Assembly (NCBI RefSeq): GCF_900156335.1
Contig: NZ_FTMZ01000007.1
Location: forward strand, 62,001 to 126,000
Reading direction: 5' to 3'
Length of the DNA: 64,000 nt
Source of the DNA: Sphaerotilus natans
Lineage (GTDB): Bacteria > Pseudomonadota > Gammaproteobacteria > Burkholderiales > Burkholderiaceae_C
Below the pieces are notes generated by a model. That model worked only from the letters and a program-made list of their open reading frames with translations, did not search any database and was not told where the DNA came from. The position numbers were made by a program, and so were the translations under genes. Position 1 is the stretch's first letter, and each line of letters opens with the position of its first letter. Shown in pieces: positions 52,716 to 61,517 of the stretch.

Positions 52716-53372
52716 TCACTGCGCAGCCGCGGTGGTCGCGGCCGGGGTCGCCTTGCCACCTGCGGTGCCCAGCACCTGCAGGAAGGCGATCAGCGCCTGC
52801 ATTTCCGTCTTGCCCTTGACCTCGTCGGCCGCCTTGGCGATCTCGTCGTCGGTGTAGGGCACGCCGACCTTGCGCAGCGCAGCCATGTTCTTGCCGATGT
52901 CGACATTGGCCGGCGCGGTGTCGAGCCAGGGGTAGGCCGGCATGTTCGACTCGGGCACCACGTCGCGCGGGTTCATCAGGTGCACGTAGTGCCACTGGTC
53001 GCTGTACTTGCCGCCGACGCGGTGCAGGTCCGGACCGGTGCGCTTCGAGCCCCACTGGAACGGATGGTCGTAGACGAACTCGCCCGCCTTGGAGATCTCG
53101 CCGTAGCGCAGCGTCTCGGCACGGAAGGGACGGACCATCTGCGAGTGGCAGTTGTAGCAGCCCTCGCGCAGGTAGACGTCACGGCCGGCGAGCTGCAGCG
53201 CGGTGTAGGGCTTGAGGCCGTCCACGGGCTGGGTGGTCGAGGTCTGGAAGAACAGCGGGACGATCTCCGTCAGGCCACCGAAGAGGATGGTGACCAGCGT
53301 CAGCACGATCATCAGGAAGTTGCTGGTCTCGATCTTCTCGTGACCAGTCACCGGTGCATTCTTGTTTGCCAT
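52716..53372 (-). CDS. ccoO: cbb3-type cytochrome c oxidase subunit II (CcoO)
   Basis: 218 residues. It is the membrane-anchored monoheme cytochrome c subunit. One N-terminal helix (~18-42) is followed by the heme motif C72-Y-N-C75-H-S-Q-M-V-R-P, the CcoO signature. The axial methionine is probably in E-S-N-M-P-A-Y-P-W. It is 25 bp downstream of ccoN. Confidence 0.96.
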   Translation of the reverse strand: MANKNAPVTGHEKIETSNFLMIVLTLVTILFGGLTEIVPLFFQTSTTQPVDGLKPYTALQLAGRDVYLREGCYNCHSQMVRPFRAETLRYGEISKAGEFVYDHPFQWGSKRTGPDLHRVGGKYSDQWHYVHLMNPRDVVPESNMPAYPWLDTAPANVDIGKNMAALRKVGVPYTDDEIAKAADEVKGKTEMQALIAFLQVLGTAGGKATPAATTAAAQ

Positions 53373-53397
53373 GGTGATGTTGCTCCGTGGGTCGGGG

Positions 53398-54840
53398 TCA
53401 GGCGTGGGCCGCGGCCACCGGCGGGATGGCCACCGGCTCGGCCTTGCCGGCGCGGATGGTCATGACAGTGTTCCAGGCCATCAGCAGCATGCCGGTCAGG
53501 TACATCAGACCGCCGCCCAGACGGATGACGTAGAACGGATAGGACGCCTTGACGCTCTCGACGAAGCTGTAGACCAGCGTGCCGTCGGGGTTGGTGGCAC
53601 GCCACATCAGGCCCTGCATGACGCCGGCGATCCACAGCGCGGCGATGTAGAGCACGATGCCGATGGTGGCCAGCCAGAAGTGCAGCTCGATGGCGCGCAC
53701 GCTGAACATCTGCTTGCGGCCGAACATGCGCGGGATCAGGTGATACAGCGAGCCGATCGACACCATGCCGACCCAGCCCAGCGCGCCGGAGTGCACATGG
53801 CCGACGGTCCAGTCGGTGTAGTGGCTCAGCGCGTTGACGGTCTTGATCGACATCATCGGACCTTCGAAGGTCGACATGCCGTAGAACGACAGCGAGACGA
53901 TCAGGAACTTCAGGATCGGGTCGTCACGCAGCTTGTTCCATGCGCCCGACAGGGTCATGATGCCGTTGATCATGCCGCCCCAGCTCGGCGCCAGCAGCAC
54001 CAGCGAGAAGATCATGCCCACCGACTGCGTCCAGTCCGGCAGCGCGGTGTAGTGCAGATGGTGCGGGCCCGCCCACATGTAGGTGAAGATCAGCGCCCAG
54101 AAGTGCACGATCGACAGGCGGTACGAGTAGACCGGACGGTTGGCCTGCTTGGGGATGTAGTAGTACATCATGCCCAGGAAGCCGGCGGTCAGGAAGAAGC
54201 CCACCGCATTGTGGCCATACCACCATTGCACCATCGCGTCCTGCACGCCGGCGTAGGCCGAGTAGGACTTGGTCAGGCTGACAGGAATCGCAGCCGAGTT
54301 GACGATGTGCAGCAGCGCGACGGCCAGGATGAAGGCGCCGAAGAACCAGTTGCCCACATAGATGTGGCTGACCTTGCGGATGCCGACCGTGCCGAAGAAC
54401 ACGATCGCATAGCTGACCCACACGACGGCGATCAGGATGTCGATCGGCCACTCCAGCTCGGCATATTCCTTGCCCGAGGTGAAGCCCAGCGGCAGCGACA
54501 CGGCCGCGGCCAGGATCACCAGTTGCCAGCCCCAGAAGGTGAACTGGGCCAGCGCCGGCGCGAACAGCTGGGTCTGGCAGGTGCGCTGCACCACGTGGTA
54601 GCTGGTCGCGAACAGCGCGCAGCCGCCGAAGGCGAAGATGACCGCATTGGTGTGCAGCGGTCGCAGCCGGCCGTAGCTCAGCCAGGAAATGCCGTTGGTC
54701 AGTTCGGGAAATGCCAGCTGGGCCGCGATCACGACCCCGACGAACATCCCCACGATGCCCCACAGCACGGCGGCCACGGCAAACTGCCGTACCACCGCAT
54801 CGCTGTAGACGGGGCCAGCCGTCTGTGTGTTGATTGCCAT
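53398..54840 (-). CDS. ccoN: cbb3-type cytochrome c oxidase subunit I (CcoN)
   Basis: 480 residues with about 12 membrane helices. CcoN is the catalytic heme b / heme b3-CuB subunit and terminal reductase of the high-affinity oxidase. Conserved histidines lie in L-R-P-L-H-T-N-A, in [10 protein letters not shown], in the paired A-G-P-H-H-L-H-Y and in [14 protein letters not shown] strong AAGGAG lies 7 nt before the ATG. It is the first gene of the ccoNOQPGH operon, driven by the FNR-type promoter at 54879-54920. Confidence 0.97.
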   Translation of the reverse strand: MAINTQTAGPVYSDAVVRQFAVAAVLWGIVGMFVGVVIAAQLAFPELTNGISWLSYGRLRPLHTNAVIFAFGGCALFATSYHVVQRTCQTQLFAPALAQFTFWGWQLVILAAAVSLPLGFTSGKEYAELEWPIDILIAVVWVSYAIVFFGTVGIRKVSHIYVGNWFFGAFILAVALLHIVNSAAIPVSLTKSYSAYAGVQDAMVQWWYGHNAVGFFLTAGFLGMMYYYIPKQANRPVYSYRLSIVHFWALIFTYMWAGPHHLHYTALPDWTQSVGMIFSLVLLAPSWGGMINGIMTLSGAWNKLRDDPILKFLIVSLSFYGMSTFEGPMMSIKTVNALSHYTDWTVGHVHSGALGWVGMVSIGSLYHLIPRMFGRKQMFSVRAIELHFWLATIGIVLYIAALWIAGVMQGLMWRATNPDGTLVYSFVESVKASYPFYVIRLGGGLMYLTGMLLMAWNTVMTIRAGKAEPVAIPPVAAAHA

Positions 54841-54878
54841 TGGTTGCTCCTTGGAAACTCTCTCGATCCCGGACGGGA

Positions 54879-54920
54879 ATTCTTTGGCACCCCGTCAGCG
54901 ACGAGGTTGACTCGAATCAA
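54879..54920 (-). promoter_or_regulatory. FNR box and -10 of the ccoN operon, inside ccoS
   Basis: On the minus strand the box TTGAT-TCGA-GTCAA (54920-54907) matches 9 of 10 consensus bases. After 22 nt it is followed by AAGAAT (54884-54879). The predicted start is near 54872, 31 nt before the ccoN ATG. The box lies within the ccoS reading frame and encodes L-D-S-S-Q there. Confidence 0.7.
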
Positions 54921-55065
54921 GCTCGTCCGGGTCTGCGCGCAGCATGCGCTCGCCCTCTCGCTCGATGTCATCGAACTGGCCGGCCTTCAGGGCCCAGGCG
55001 AAGATCACGATGATCAGGAAGACCAGCACGATCGACAGCGGAATCAGCAGGAAAAGGATGTCCAT
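54895..55065 (-). CDS. ccoS: cbb3-type oxidase assembly protein CcoS
   Basis: 56 residues. It begins M-D-I-L-F-L-L-I-P-L-S-I-V-L, has one membrane helix (residues ~3-25) and then the CcoS-typical F-A-W-A-L-K-A-G-Q-F-D-D-I-E-R-E-G segment. CcoS is needed for cofactor insertion into CcoN. It lies 3 nt downstream of the ccoI stop. Its last dozen codons contain the FNR box of the ccoN promoter. Confidence 0.92.
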   Translation of the reverse strand: MDILFLLIPLSIVLVFLIIVIFAWALKAGQFDDIEREGERMLRADPDELDSSQPRR

Positions 55066-55068
55066 CGC

Positions 55069-57504
55069 TCAGCCCTTTCCCGGCAGACGCGGCCGCCAAG
55101 TCGTCAGGCGCAGCGCGTTGACCACCACCAGCAGCGAGCTGGCCGCCATGCCGACGCCCGCCAGCCAGGGCGGCATCCAGCCCACCAGCGCCAGCGGCAC
55201 CGACACCGCGTTGTAGATCAGTGCCCAGCGCAGGTTCTGCCGCACCACCGCCAACGTGCGACGCGCCGTCGCGAACACCACCGGCAGATCCTCGATGCGG
55301 TCGGACAGCACGATCACGTCGGCGCGGGCCTGGGCCAGCGCCGCCGCGGTGCCCATCGCGATCGACACGTCGGCGCGCGCCAGCACAGGCGCATCATTGA
55401 TCCCGTCGCCGACCATCGCAACGACACGGCCTTGACGCTGCAGGGCCTCGACCGCCTCCAGCTTGTCCTGCGGCGTGCAGCGCGAGCGTGCGTCGGCAAT
55501 GCCCAGCCGCGCGGCCATCGCCGCGACGCTGCCGGGCTGGTCGCCTGAGAGCAGGTGCAGCGCCAGGCCGTCTGCGGCCAGGCGGGCCGTGCCGCTGGCC
55601 GCATCGGCGCGCAGCACCTCGTCGAACTCGAAGCGCAGCGCCGGCTGCCAGGGCGAGGCGGCACCGGCCTCGCGATCGCGCAGCGCCAGCCAGACCTGGG
55701 GGCGCTGCACGGCGGCGGCCGCCTCGGCCGCACCGCACCAGGCGCCGGAGCCCAGGCGGACCTCCAGGCTGCAGGCTGCGATGCGCACGCTCGCCTGCAC
55801 GCCCTGCCCGGCCTGCTCGAGCAGATCGGCCGGCTCGGCCGACCAGTCGGCCGGCGGCAGCGCCTGCACCAGCGCACGCGACAGCGGATGCGAGGAACGC
55901 TCGGCCAGCTGGCGCGCCACATCGCGCAGCAGCCCGGCCGGCAGACCGGCGCAGACCGGCGCGACCGGCTGCATCTCGACCGTGGCGGCCAGCGCCAGCC
56001 GATCCTCGGTGACAGTGCCGGTCTTGTCGAAGACCACGTCGCCCACCCGGGTCAGGACTTCCAGCGCGTCCAGGCGCTGCACGACGATGCCGCGGCGCGC
56101 CAGCTCGCCGGCGGTGGCCAGCAGCGCCACCGGCGCACCCAGCGACAGCGCGCACGGGCAGGTCACCACCAGCACCGCGACGGCCACCCACAGCGCCCGC
56201 GACGGATCGATGAACATCCACGCGCCCCAGGCCAGCGCCGCCAGCACCAGCACCGCGATCAGGAAGGGGCCGGCCAGCCGGTCGGTGGCCAGGATGAAGG
56301 CGGGACGCTCGGTCAGCGCGCGCTCGACCAGCGAGACGATGCGCTGGTAGCGGGTCTGCGCGCCGAGCTGCAGCACCTCCATCACCACCGGCGCGCCCAG
56401 GTTCAGGCAGCCGGCCGAGACCTCGTCGCCGACGGCACGGTCGACCGGACGCGACTCGCCGGTCAGCATCGCCTCGTCGACCTGGGTGCGGCCCTCGAGC
56501 AGGCGGCCATCGGCGGCGAAGGCCTGGCCGGCATGCACCCGCACCCGGTCGCCGACGGCCAGCGCCGACGAGGGCACCAGTTCGCCGCGGCCGGCCGCGT
56601 CCAGGCGTTCGACCGCATCGGGCAGCCGGCGCATCACCGCGTCGAGCGACTGCGCCGCGCGCTGGCGTGCCCGCGCCTCGAGCGTGCGCGCCGCGAACAG
56701 GAAGCTGACGAACATCGTCAGCGAGTCGAAGTAGACCTCCGAGCCGAAGGGTCCGGCCGGGTCGAAGGTGGCCACCGAGCTGGCGACGAAGGTAACCGCG
56801 ATGCCCAGCGCGATCGGCAGGTCCATCGAGACACGGCGCTCGCGCAGGCCGTTCCAGGCGCCCCGAAAGAAGGGGCCGGCCGCAAAGATGATCACCGGGA
56901 TGCTCAGCACCCAGCTCGCCCAGTTCAGCAGGCCGAGCATGTCGGGCGTGATGTCGCCGGGCGCCGCCACATAGGTGGGCGTGGCGTACATCATCACCTG
57001 CATCATGCAGAAGGAGGCGACGAAGAGCCGCCACAGCGACTGGCGTGACGCCTTGGTGGCCAGCGCGACGGCCTGCGCCCCGGTGTCGGGAAAAGCCCCG
57101 TAGCCGATCGAGCGTACCGCCTCGATCATCGCGGAGACCCGGGTACGCTTCGGATCCCAGACCACCACCGCACGCTGTGCAGCACCGCTGACGTCGGCCC
57201 GGCGCACGCCGTCGACCTGCAGCAGCGCCTCCTCGATCTGGCCGGCGCAGGCCGCGCAGTACATGCCGCCGATCAGCAGGCGCGACTGGCCCAGCTCGCC
57301 GCCCTGGCCGTCGTCGATCCACTGAGTGAAGGCCTGCTGCTGGGCGCGGTCGTCGACCGCGGCGGCCTGGGTGGCGGTCAGCGCCGGGTCGCCGCTGAAC
57401 TGCCCCGGCACCACCGACGTGACGATTCCGGACGCGGCCGAAGACGGCGTCAATGAAGCATCGACACGAGCGGAGGGTGGGGTTGTGGCGGGCATGGGGG
57501 GCAT
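55069..57504 (-). CDS. ccoI: Copper-translocating P-type ATPase (CcoI/FixI)
   Basis: 811 residues. It exports Cu+ across the inner membrane for cbb3 oxidase maturation. One heavy-metal-associated domain has G-M-Y-C83-A-A-C86. Membrane helices include the transport motif C449-P-C451. The phosphorylation site is D493-K-T-G-T, the S-H-P motif is in E-R-S-S-H-P-L, and the hinge is G-D-G-I-N-D-A-P. The ~75-residue N-terminal extension contains no cysteine, so the extra Cys-rich domain found in some CcoI proteins is absent. Co-transcription with ccoS is likely. Confidence 0.94.
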   Translation of the reverse strand: MPPMPATTPPSARVDASLTPSSAASGIVTSVVPGQFSGDPALTATQAAAVDDRAQQQAFTQWIDDGQGGELGQSRLLIGGMYCAACAGQIEEALLQVDGVRRADVSGAAQRAVVVWDPKRTRVSAMIEAVRSIGYGAFPDTGAQAVALATKASRQSLWRLFVASFCMMQVMMYATPTYVAAPGDITPDMLGLLNWASWVLSIPVIIFAAGPFFRGAWNGLRERRVSMDLPIALGIAVTFVASSVATFDPAGPFGSEVYFDSLTMFVSFLFAARTLEARARQRAAQSLDAVMRRLPDAVERLDAAGRGELVPSSALAVGDRVRVHAGQAFAADGRLLEGRTQVDEAMLTGESRPVDRAVGDEVSAGCLNLGAPVVMEVLQLGAQTRYQRIVSLVERALTERPAFILATDRLAGPFLIAVLVLAALAWGAWMFIDPSRALWVAVAVLVVTCPCALSLGAPVALLATAGELARRGIVVQRLDALEVLTRVGDVVFDKTGTVTEDRLALAATVEMQPVAPVCAGLPAGLLRDVARQLAERSSHPLSRALVQALPPADWSAEPADLLEQAGQGVQASVRIAACSLEVRLGSGAWCGAAEAAAAVQRPQVWLALRDREAGAASPWQPALRFEFDEVLRADAASGTARLAADGLALHLLSGDQPGSVAAMAARLGIADARSRCTPQDKLEAVEALQRQGRVVAMVGDGINDAPVLARADVSIAMGTAAALAQARADVIVLSDRIEDLPVVFATARRTLAVVRQNLRWALIYNAVSVPLALVGWMPPWLAGVGMAASSLLVVVNALRLTTWRPRLPGKG

Positions 57505-57535
57505 GGGACGACCGGGCGGCCGCCACGCATGCGCT

Positions 57536-57577
57536 ATTCTTTGGGGCCAGCCCCCCTCAAAACATGATCCACATCAA
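57536..57577 (-). promoter_or_regulatory. FNR box and -10 of the ccoI-ccoS operon
   Basis: On the minus strand the box TTGAT-GTGG-ATCAT (57577-57564) matches 9 of 10 consensus bases. It is followed after 22 nt by AAGAAT (57541-57536). The predicted start is near 57529, about 25 nt before the ccoI ATG. Confidence 0.65.
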
Positions 57578-58172
57578 GTTCGATCCGGTTCAACCCGGAT
57601 GTGCCGTGTTGACGCGCTTCACCCACCTGCACCACTGTGGGGATTCCACCACGAAAGATCAACATCCGGATCGCCCTCGGCGCCAGAAGCGGTCTGGACG
57701 GGCCCTGTCGGCGCGGGTGTCGGCGCTGGGTCTGGCGCTGAGCCTGCTGTCGCCAGGTGCCGCTGTCGCCCAGGAAGGACCGCAGAAGCTGCCGGCGATC
57801 ACGCTGACGGCCGGCATGCACCAGATCCGCGCCGAGGTGGCGCGCACCGACCTGCAGCGCCAGATCGGGCTGATGCACCGCAGCGCGATGCCTGCCGGCG
57901 AGGGCATGCTGTTCATCTTCGAGCAGCCCGGCGTGCAGTGCTTCTGGATGCGCAACACGCTGATCCCGCTGTCGGCGGCCTTTCTCGACGACGAGGGCCG
58001 CATCGTCAACATCGAGGACATGAAGCCGCAGACCGAGGACTCGCACTGCTCGAAGAAGCCGGTGCGCTTCGTGCTCGAGATGAACCAGGGCTGGTTCGCG
58101 AAGAAGGGCCTGTCGGCCGGCAGCCGCATCGGCGGTGAGCCGTTTCGCCCGGTCGGCACCGCCACCAAATAA
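57564..58172 (+). CDS. DUF192 family secreted protein
   Basis: The conserved part is a DUF192 domain of about 115 residues: R-x-x-G-L-M-H-R, then F-W-M-R-N-T-L-I-P-L and I-V-N-I-E-D-M-K-P. It is preceded by a signal-peptide-like segment ending G-A-A-V-A-Q. The true start is uncertain. I give the in-frame ATG at 57564 (202 residues), but it lies inside the ccoI FNR box and leaves about 50 odd residues before the signal peptide. In-frame GTG/TTG codons at 57606/57609 and a GTG at 57717 are alternatives. The family's function is unknown. Confidence 0.75.
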   Translation: MIHIKFDPVQPGCAVLTRFTHLHHCGDSTTKDQHPDRPRRQKRSGRALSARVSALGLALSLLSPGAAVAQEGPQKLPAITLTAGMHQIRAEVARTDLQRQIGLMHRSAMPAGEGMLFIFEQPGVQCFWMRNTLIPLSAAFLDDEGRIVNIEDMKPQTEDSHCSKKPVRFVLEMNQGWFAKKGLSAGSRIGGEPFRPVGTATK

Positions 58173-58189
58173 CCAACTGACATAAGCTA

Positions 58190-58218
58190 TTCACTTTTTT
58201 GTTGTTTGTCGCCATAAA
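58190..58218 (+). promoter_or_regulatory. Weak candidate promoter of the sulfate-assimilation operon
   Basis: The DUF192 stop is followed by an unusually AT-rich stretch. TTCACT (58190-58195), 17 nt and CATAAA (58213-58218) form a 4/6 + 4/6 sigma-70-like pair about 26 nt before the TauE start. A weak promoter of this kind would fit an activator such as CysB, but I cannot identify a CysB site. Confidence 0.3.
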
Positions 58219-58244
58219 GGGGCCGGATAGCATGCGCCCCCTGT

Positions 58245-59219
58245 ATGAAGATCCGCGACCTCGACCTCACCGACAGCCCTGTCAACGCCGAACACCAGCA
58301 GCTCGGTCTGCCGCCGCTCGAGAATGCGGTGACGCACTCGGGCGACCATCCGGTCCTGCGTTTCGCGATGTGGTCGGTGGTCTTCCTGCTGATGGGCGTG
58401 ACGGTCTTCCTCGGCACGCGGCTGTTCAACCAGCCCGATGGCCACACCGGCTTCCAGATCATCGCCGAGACGCTGGAGAGCCGCGCCTTCTGGAGCGCGG
58501 TGGCGGTCGGCCTGCTGGCGCAGACGGTCGACGGCGCGCTCGGCATGGCCTACGGCATCACTTCCACCAGCTTCCTGCTGGCCACCGGCTCCAGCCCGGC
58601 CGTGGCCAGCGCGGCAGTGCACATCGCCGAGGTCTTCACCACCGGCGTGTCGGGCATCTCCCACATCAAGCTCGGCAACGTCAACAAGAGCCTGTTCCTG
58701 CGCCTGCTGGTGCCGGGCATGATCGGCGCGATCTCCGGTGCCTGGGTGGTCTCCAGCATCGACGCGGCCACCATCAAGCCGATCATCTCGATCTATCTGC
58801 TGCTGATGGGGCTGTATGTCATCAGCAAGATCTTCCGCACCATCAAGCGCCGCCACGAGGAGCCGCGCCATGTCGCCAAGCTCGGGCTGGTGGGCGGCTT
58901 CGTCGATGCGGTGGGCGGCGGCGGCTGGGGCCCGGTGGTGACCACCACGCTGGTGGGCACCGGCTCCGACCCGCGCACCACCATCGGTTCGGTCAATCTG
59001 GCCGAGTTCTTCCTGACCTTCGTCAGCGCCGGCGTCTTCGCGATGCTGGTCGGCGAGAGCCCGTGGCCGACGGTGGCCGGGCTGGTGATCGGCGGCCTGT
59101 TCGCCGCACCGCTGGCCGCGCTGCTGACCCGCCATCTGCACACGAAGGCGCTGCTGGCCCTGGTCGGCACCGTCATCTCCCTCATCAGCATCTACAACCT
59201 CTACCGGGCGTTCCACTGA
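58245..59219 (+). CDS. TauE/SafE family transporter (sulfate-assimilation operon)
   Basis: 324 residues. A hydrophilic N-terminus of ~40 residues is followed by about eight membrane helices. Two related halves carry the TauE/SafE-type motifs G-L-L-A-Q-T-V-D-G-A-L-G-M-A-Y-G and G-L-V-G-G-F-V-D-A-V-G-G-G-G-W-G. Members export sulfite or sulfonates. Being the first gene before cysI, it may move sulfite, sulfate or a related anion. Direction and substrate are inferred only from the family and position. Confidence 0.88.
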   Translation: MKIRDLDLTDSPVNAEHQQLGLPPLENAVTHSGDHPVLRFAMWSVVFLLMGVTVFLGTRLFNQPDGHTGFQIIAETLESRAFWSAVAVGLLAQTVDGALGMAYGITSTSFLLATGSSPAVASAAVHIAEVFTTGVSGISHIKLGNVNKSLFLRLLVPGMIGAISGAWVVSSIDAATIKPIISIYLLLMGLYVISKIFRTIKRRHEEPRHVAKLGLVGGFVDAVGGGGWGPVVTTTLVGTGSDPRTTIGSVNLAEFFLTFVSAGVFAMLVGESPWPTVAGLVIGGLFAAPLAALLTRHLHTKALLALVGTVISLISIYNLYRAFH

Positions 59220-59265
59220 GTTCTCCCCGAGTCCGGGATCACCGAGCCGAGCCTCCAGAGCCACC

Positions 59266-60954
59266 ATGTACAAGTACACCGACTTCGACCGCCAGTTCGT
59301 CCGTGCCCGGGCGGCCCAGTTCCGCGATCAGCTCGACCGCCACTTCGCCGGCCAGCTCGACGGCGACGACTTCAAGGCGCTGCGCCTGCAGAACGGCTGG
59401 TACATCCAGCGCCATGCGCCGATGCTGCGCGTGGCTGTGCCCTACGGCGCCATCGGCAGCAGCCAGATCCGCGCGCTGGCGGAGATCTCGCGGGTGCATG
59501 ACCGCGGCTATGTGCACTTCACCACCCGCCAGAACGTCCAGTACAACTGGATCCCGCTGAGCCAGGCCGCCGACGTGATGGACAAGCTGGCCGCGGTGGA
59601 CATGCACGGCATCCAGACCAGCGGCAACTGCATCCGCAACATCACCACCGACGGCCTGGCCGGCGTGGCCGCCGACGAGCTGGTCGATCCGCGCCCCTAC
59701 GCCGAGGTGCTGCGCCAGTGGAGCACGCTGCACCCCGAGTTCGCCTTCCTGCCGCGCAAGTTCAAGATCGCCATCTCCGGCGCCGCCGAGGACCGCGCCG
59801 CGATCGGCTGGCATGACGTGGGCCTGCAGCTGGTCAAGAACGAGGCCGGCGAGATCGGCTTCAAGGTGCTGGTCGGCGGCGGCATGGGCCGCACGCCCAT
59901 CATCGGCTCGGTGATCCGCGAGTTCCTGCCCTGGAACCAGATCCTGGTCTATCTGGAGGCCGTGGTGCGGGTCTACAACCGCTACGGCCGCCGCGACAAC
60001 GCCTACAAGGCGCGCATCAAGATCCTGGTCAAGGCCGAGGGCCAGAAGTACTTCGACCAGGTCGAGGCCGAGTTCCGCCAGATCCTCGAGAACGACCCGG
60101 ACGGCGCGCTGCACCTGATCCCGCAGGCCGAGCTCGACCGCGTGGCGGCCTGCTTCACCCGCCCGGCTGGCGTCGAGCCGCTGCCCGAGCCGGCCGCCGC
60201 GCCGGACGCGCCGCTGGCCTACACCCGCTGGCTCGCGCGCAACGTGCACGCGCACCAGGTGCCGGGCTGGCGCGCGGTCACGCTGTCGGTCAAGCGCGCC
60301 GGCCAGGCCCCGGGCGACGCCACCGACGCCCAGCTCGACGCCGCCGCCGACCTGGCCGACCGCTTCTCGTTGGGCGAGCTGCGCGTCACGCACGACCAGA
60401 ACCTGCTGCTGCCCTGGGTCAAGGCCAGCGACCTGCCCGAGGTGCACGCCGCGGCCAAGGCCGCCGGCTACGCCACGCCCAACATCGGCCTGGTCACCGA
60501 CATGATCGCCTGCCCGGGCGGCGACTTCTGCGATCTGGCCAACGCGCGCTCGATTCCGGTGGCCGCCGAGCTGACCGAGCGCTTTTCCGACCTCGACGAG
60601 GTCTTCGACCTCGGCGAGATCGACCTGCACATCAGCGGCTGCATCAACTCCTGCGGTCACCACCACAGCGGCCACATCGGCATCCTCGGCGTCGACAAGG
60701 ACGGCAGCGAGTGGTACCAGGTCACGCTGGGCGGCTCGGACGGCTCGGCCCATGCGCCGCTGGCCGTGCCGGGCAAGGTCATCGGCCCGTCGTTCGCCGC
60801 CAGCGAGATCACCGACGCGGTCGAGGCCATTCTCGACACCTACCGCGAGCTGCGCCAGGCCGACGAGAAGTTCATCGACGCGCTGCACCGCATCGGCCTG
60901 GACCCGTTCAAGGCCGCGGCCAACGCCCAGCGCACCGCCACCGCCCGCGCCTGA
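59266..60954 (+). CDS. cysI: Sulfite reductase hemoprotein (beta) subunit
   Basis: 562 residues. It reduces sulfite to sulfide with six electrons using siroheme coupled to a [4Fe-4S] cluster. Cluster ligands are C416-P-G-G-D-F-C422 and C459-I-N-S-C463. The two nitrite/sulfite-reductase ferredoxin-like half-domains and the T-R-Q-N-x-Q siroheme-contact segment are present. No flavoprotein cysJ lies nearby, so the electron donor is probably a ferredoxin or another reductase. The DUF934 gene follows after 35 bp. Confidence 0.95.
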   Translation: MYKYTDFDRQFVRARAAQFRDQLDRHFAGQLDGDDFKALRLQNGWYIQRHAPMLRVAVPYGAIGSSQIRALAEISRVHDRGYVHFTTRQNVQYNWIPLSQAADVMDKLAAVDMHGIQTSGNCIRNITTDGLAGVAADELVDPRPYAEVLRQWSTLHPEFAFLPRKFKIAISGAAEDRAAIGWHDVGLQLVKNEAGEIGFKVLVGGGMGRTPIIGSVIREFLPWNQILVYLEAVVRVYNRYGRRDNAYKARIKILVKAEGQKYFDQVEAEFRQILENDPDGALHLIPQAELDRVAACFTRPAGVEPLPEPAAAPDAPLAYTRWLARNVHAHQVPGWRAVTLSVKRAGQAPGDATDAQLDAAADLADRFSLGELRVTHDQNLLLPWVKASDLPEVHAAAKAAGYATPNIGLVTDMIACPGGDFCDLANARSIPVAAELTERFSDLDEVFDLGEIDLHISGCINSCGHHHSGHIGILGVDKDGSEWYQVTLGGSDGSAHAPLAVPGKVIGPSFAASEITDAVEAILDTYRELRQADEKFIDALHRIGLDPFKAAANAQRTATARA

Positions 60955-60989
60955 GCCGCGGCCGACCGACATCCGGAACACGACACACC

Positions 60990-61517
60990 ATGAAGTTCAT
61001 CGACATCGCCCATGACCCGTGGCACACCGTCGGCGGCGAGGACGGCCCGATCCCGCATCCGCAGCCCAAGGACCACCTGCTGCTGACGCTGGAGCAGTGG
61101 CACGCGGTGCGCGAGACCTGGCCGGCCGGCCTGGCCGTCGGCGTGATCCTGCCCAACAGCGTCGACGTCGAGACGCTCGCCGCCGACCTGCCGCGCCTGT
61201 CGCTCGTCGCGCTGCAGTTCCCGAAATGGGTCGACGGCCGCGCCTACACCCAGGCCCGCCTGCTGCGGGTGCGCTACCGCTTCCCGGGCCAGATCCGCGC
61301 CACCGGCGAGGCCCTGGTCGACATGCTGCCGCTGATGCAGCGCACCGGCTTCGACGCCGTCGTGCTGCGCCGCGACCAGTCGCGCGAGGCCGCCGAGCGG
61401 GCGCTGGGCTTCTTCGCCGGCCACTACCAGGGCGCGGTCGGCGAAGCCCGCCCGGTCTTCGCCCGTCCGGCCGCGGCCGGCGGCACCGACTTCATCAACG
61501 CCGGAGCCGCGATATGA
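60990..61517 (+). CDS. DUF934 family protein
   Basis: 175 residues. It is a soluble conserved protein almost always found between cysI and cysH in proteobacterial sulfate-assimilation operons; its biochemical role is not established. Visible conserved stretches are F-P-K-W-V-D-G-R-A-Y-T-Q-A-R-L-L-R and G-F-D-A-V-V-L-R-R-D-Q. The stop overlaps the cysH start (ATGA). I chose the ATG at 60990; the frame upstream is a shadow of cysI. Confidence 0.93.
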   Translation: MKFIDIAHDPWHTVGGEDGPIPHPQPKDHLLLTLEQWHAVRETWPAGLAVGVILPNSVDVETLAADLPRLSLVALQFPKWVDGRAYTQARLLRVRYRFPGQIRATGEALVDMLPLMQRTGFDAVVLRRDQSREAAERALGFFAGHYQGAVGEARPVFARPAAAGGTDFINAGAAI

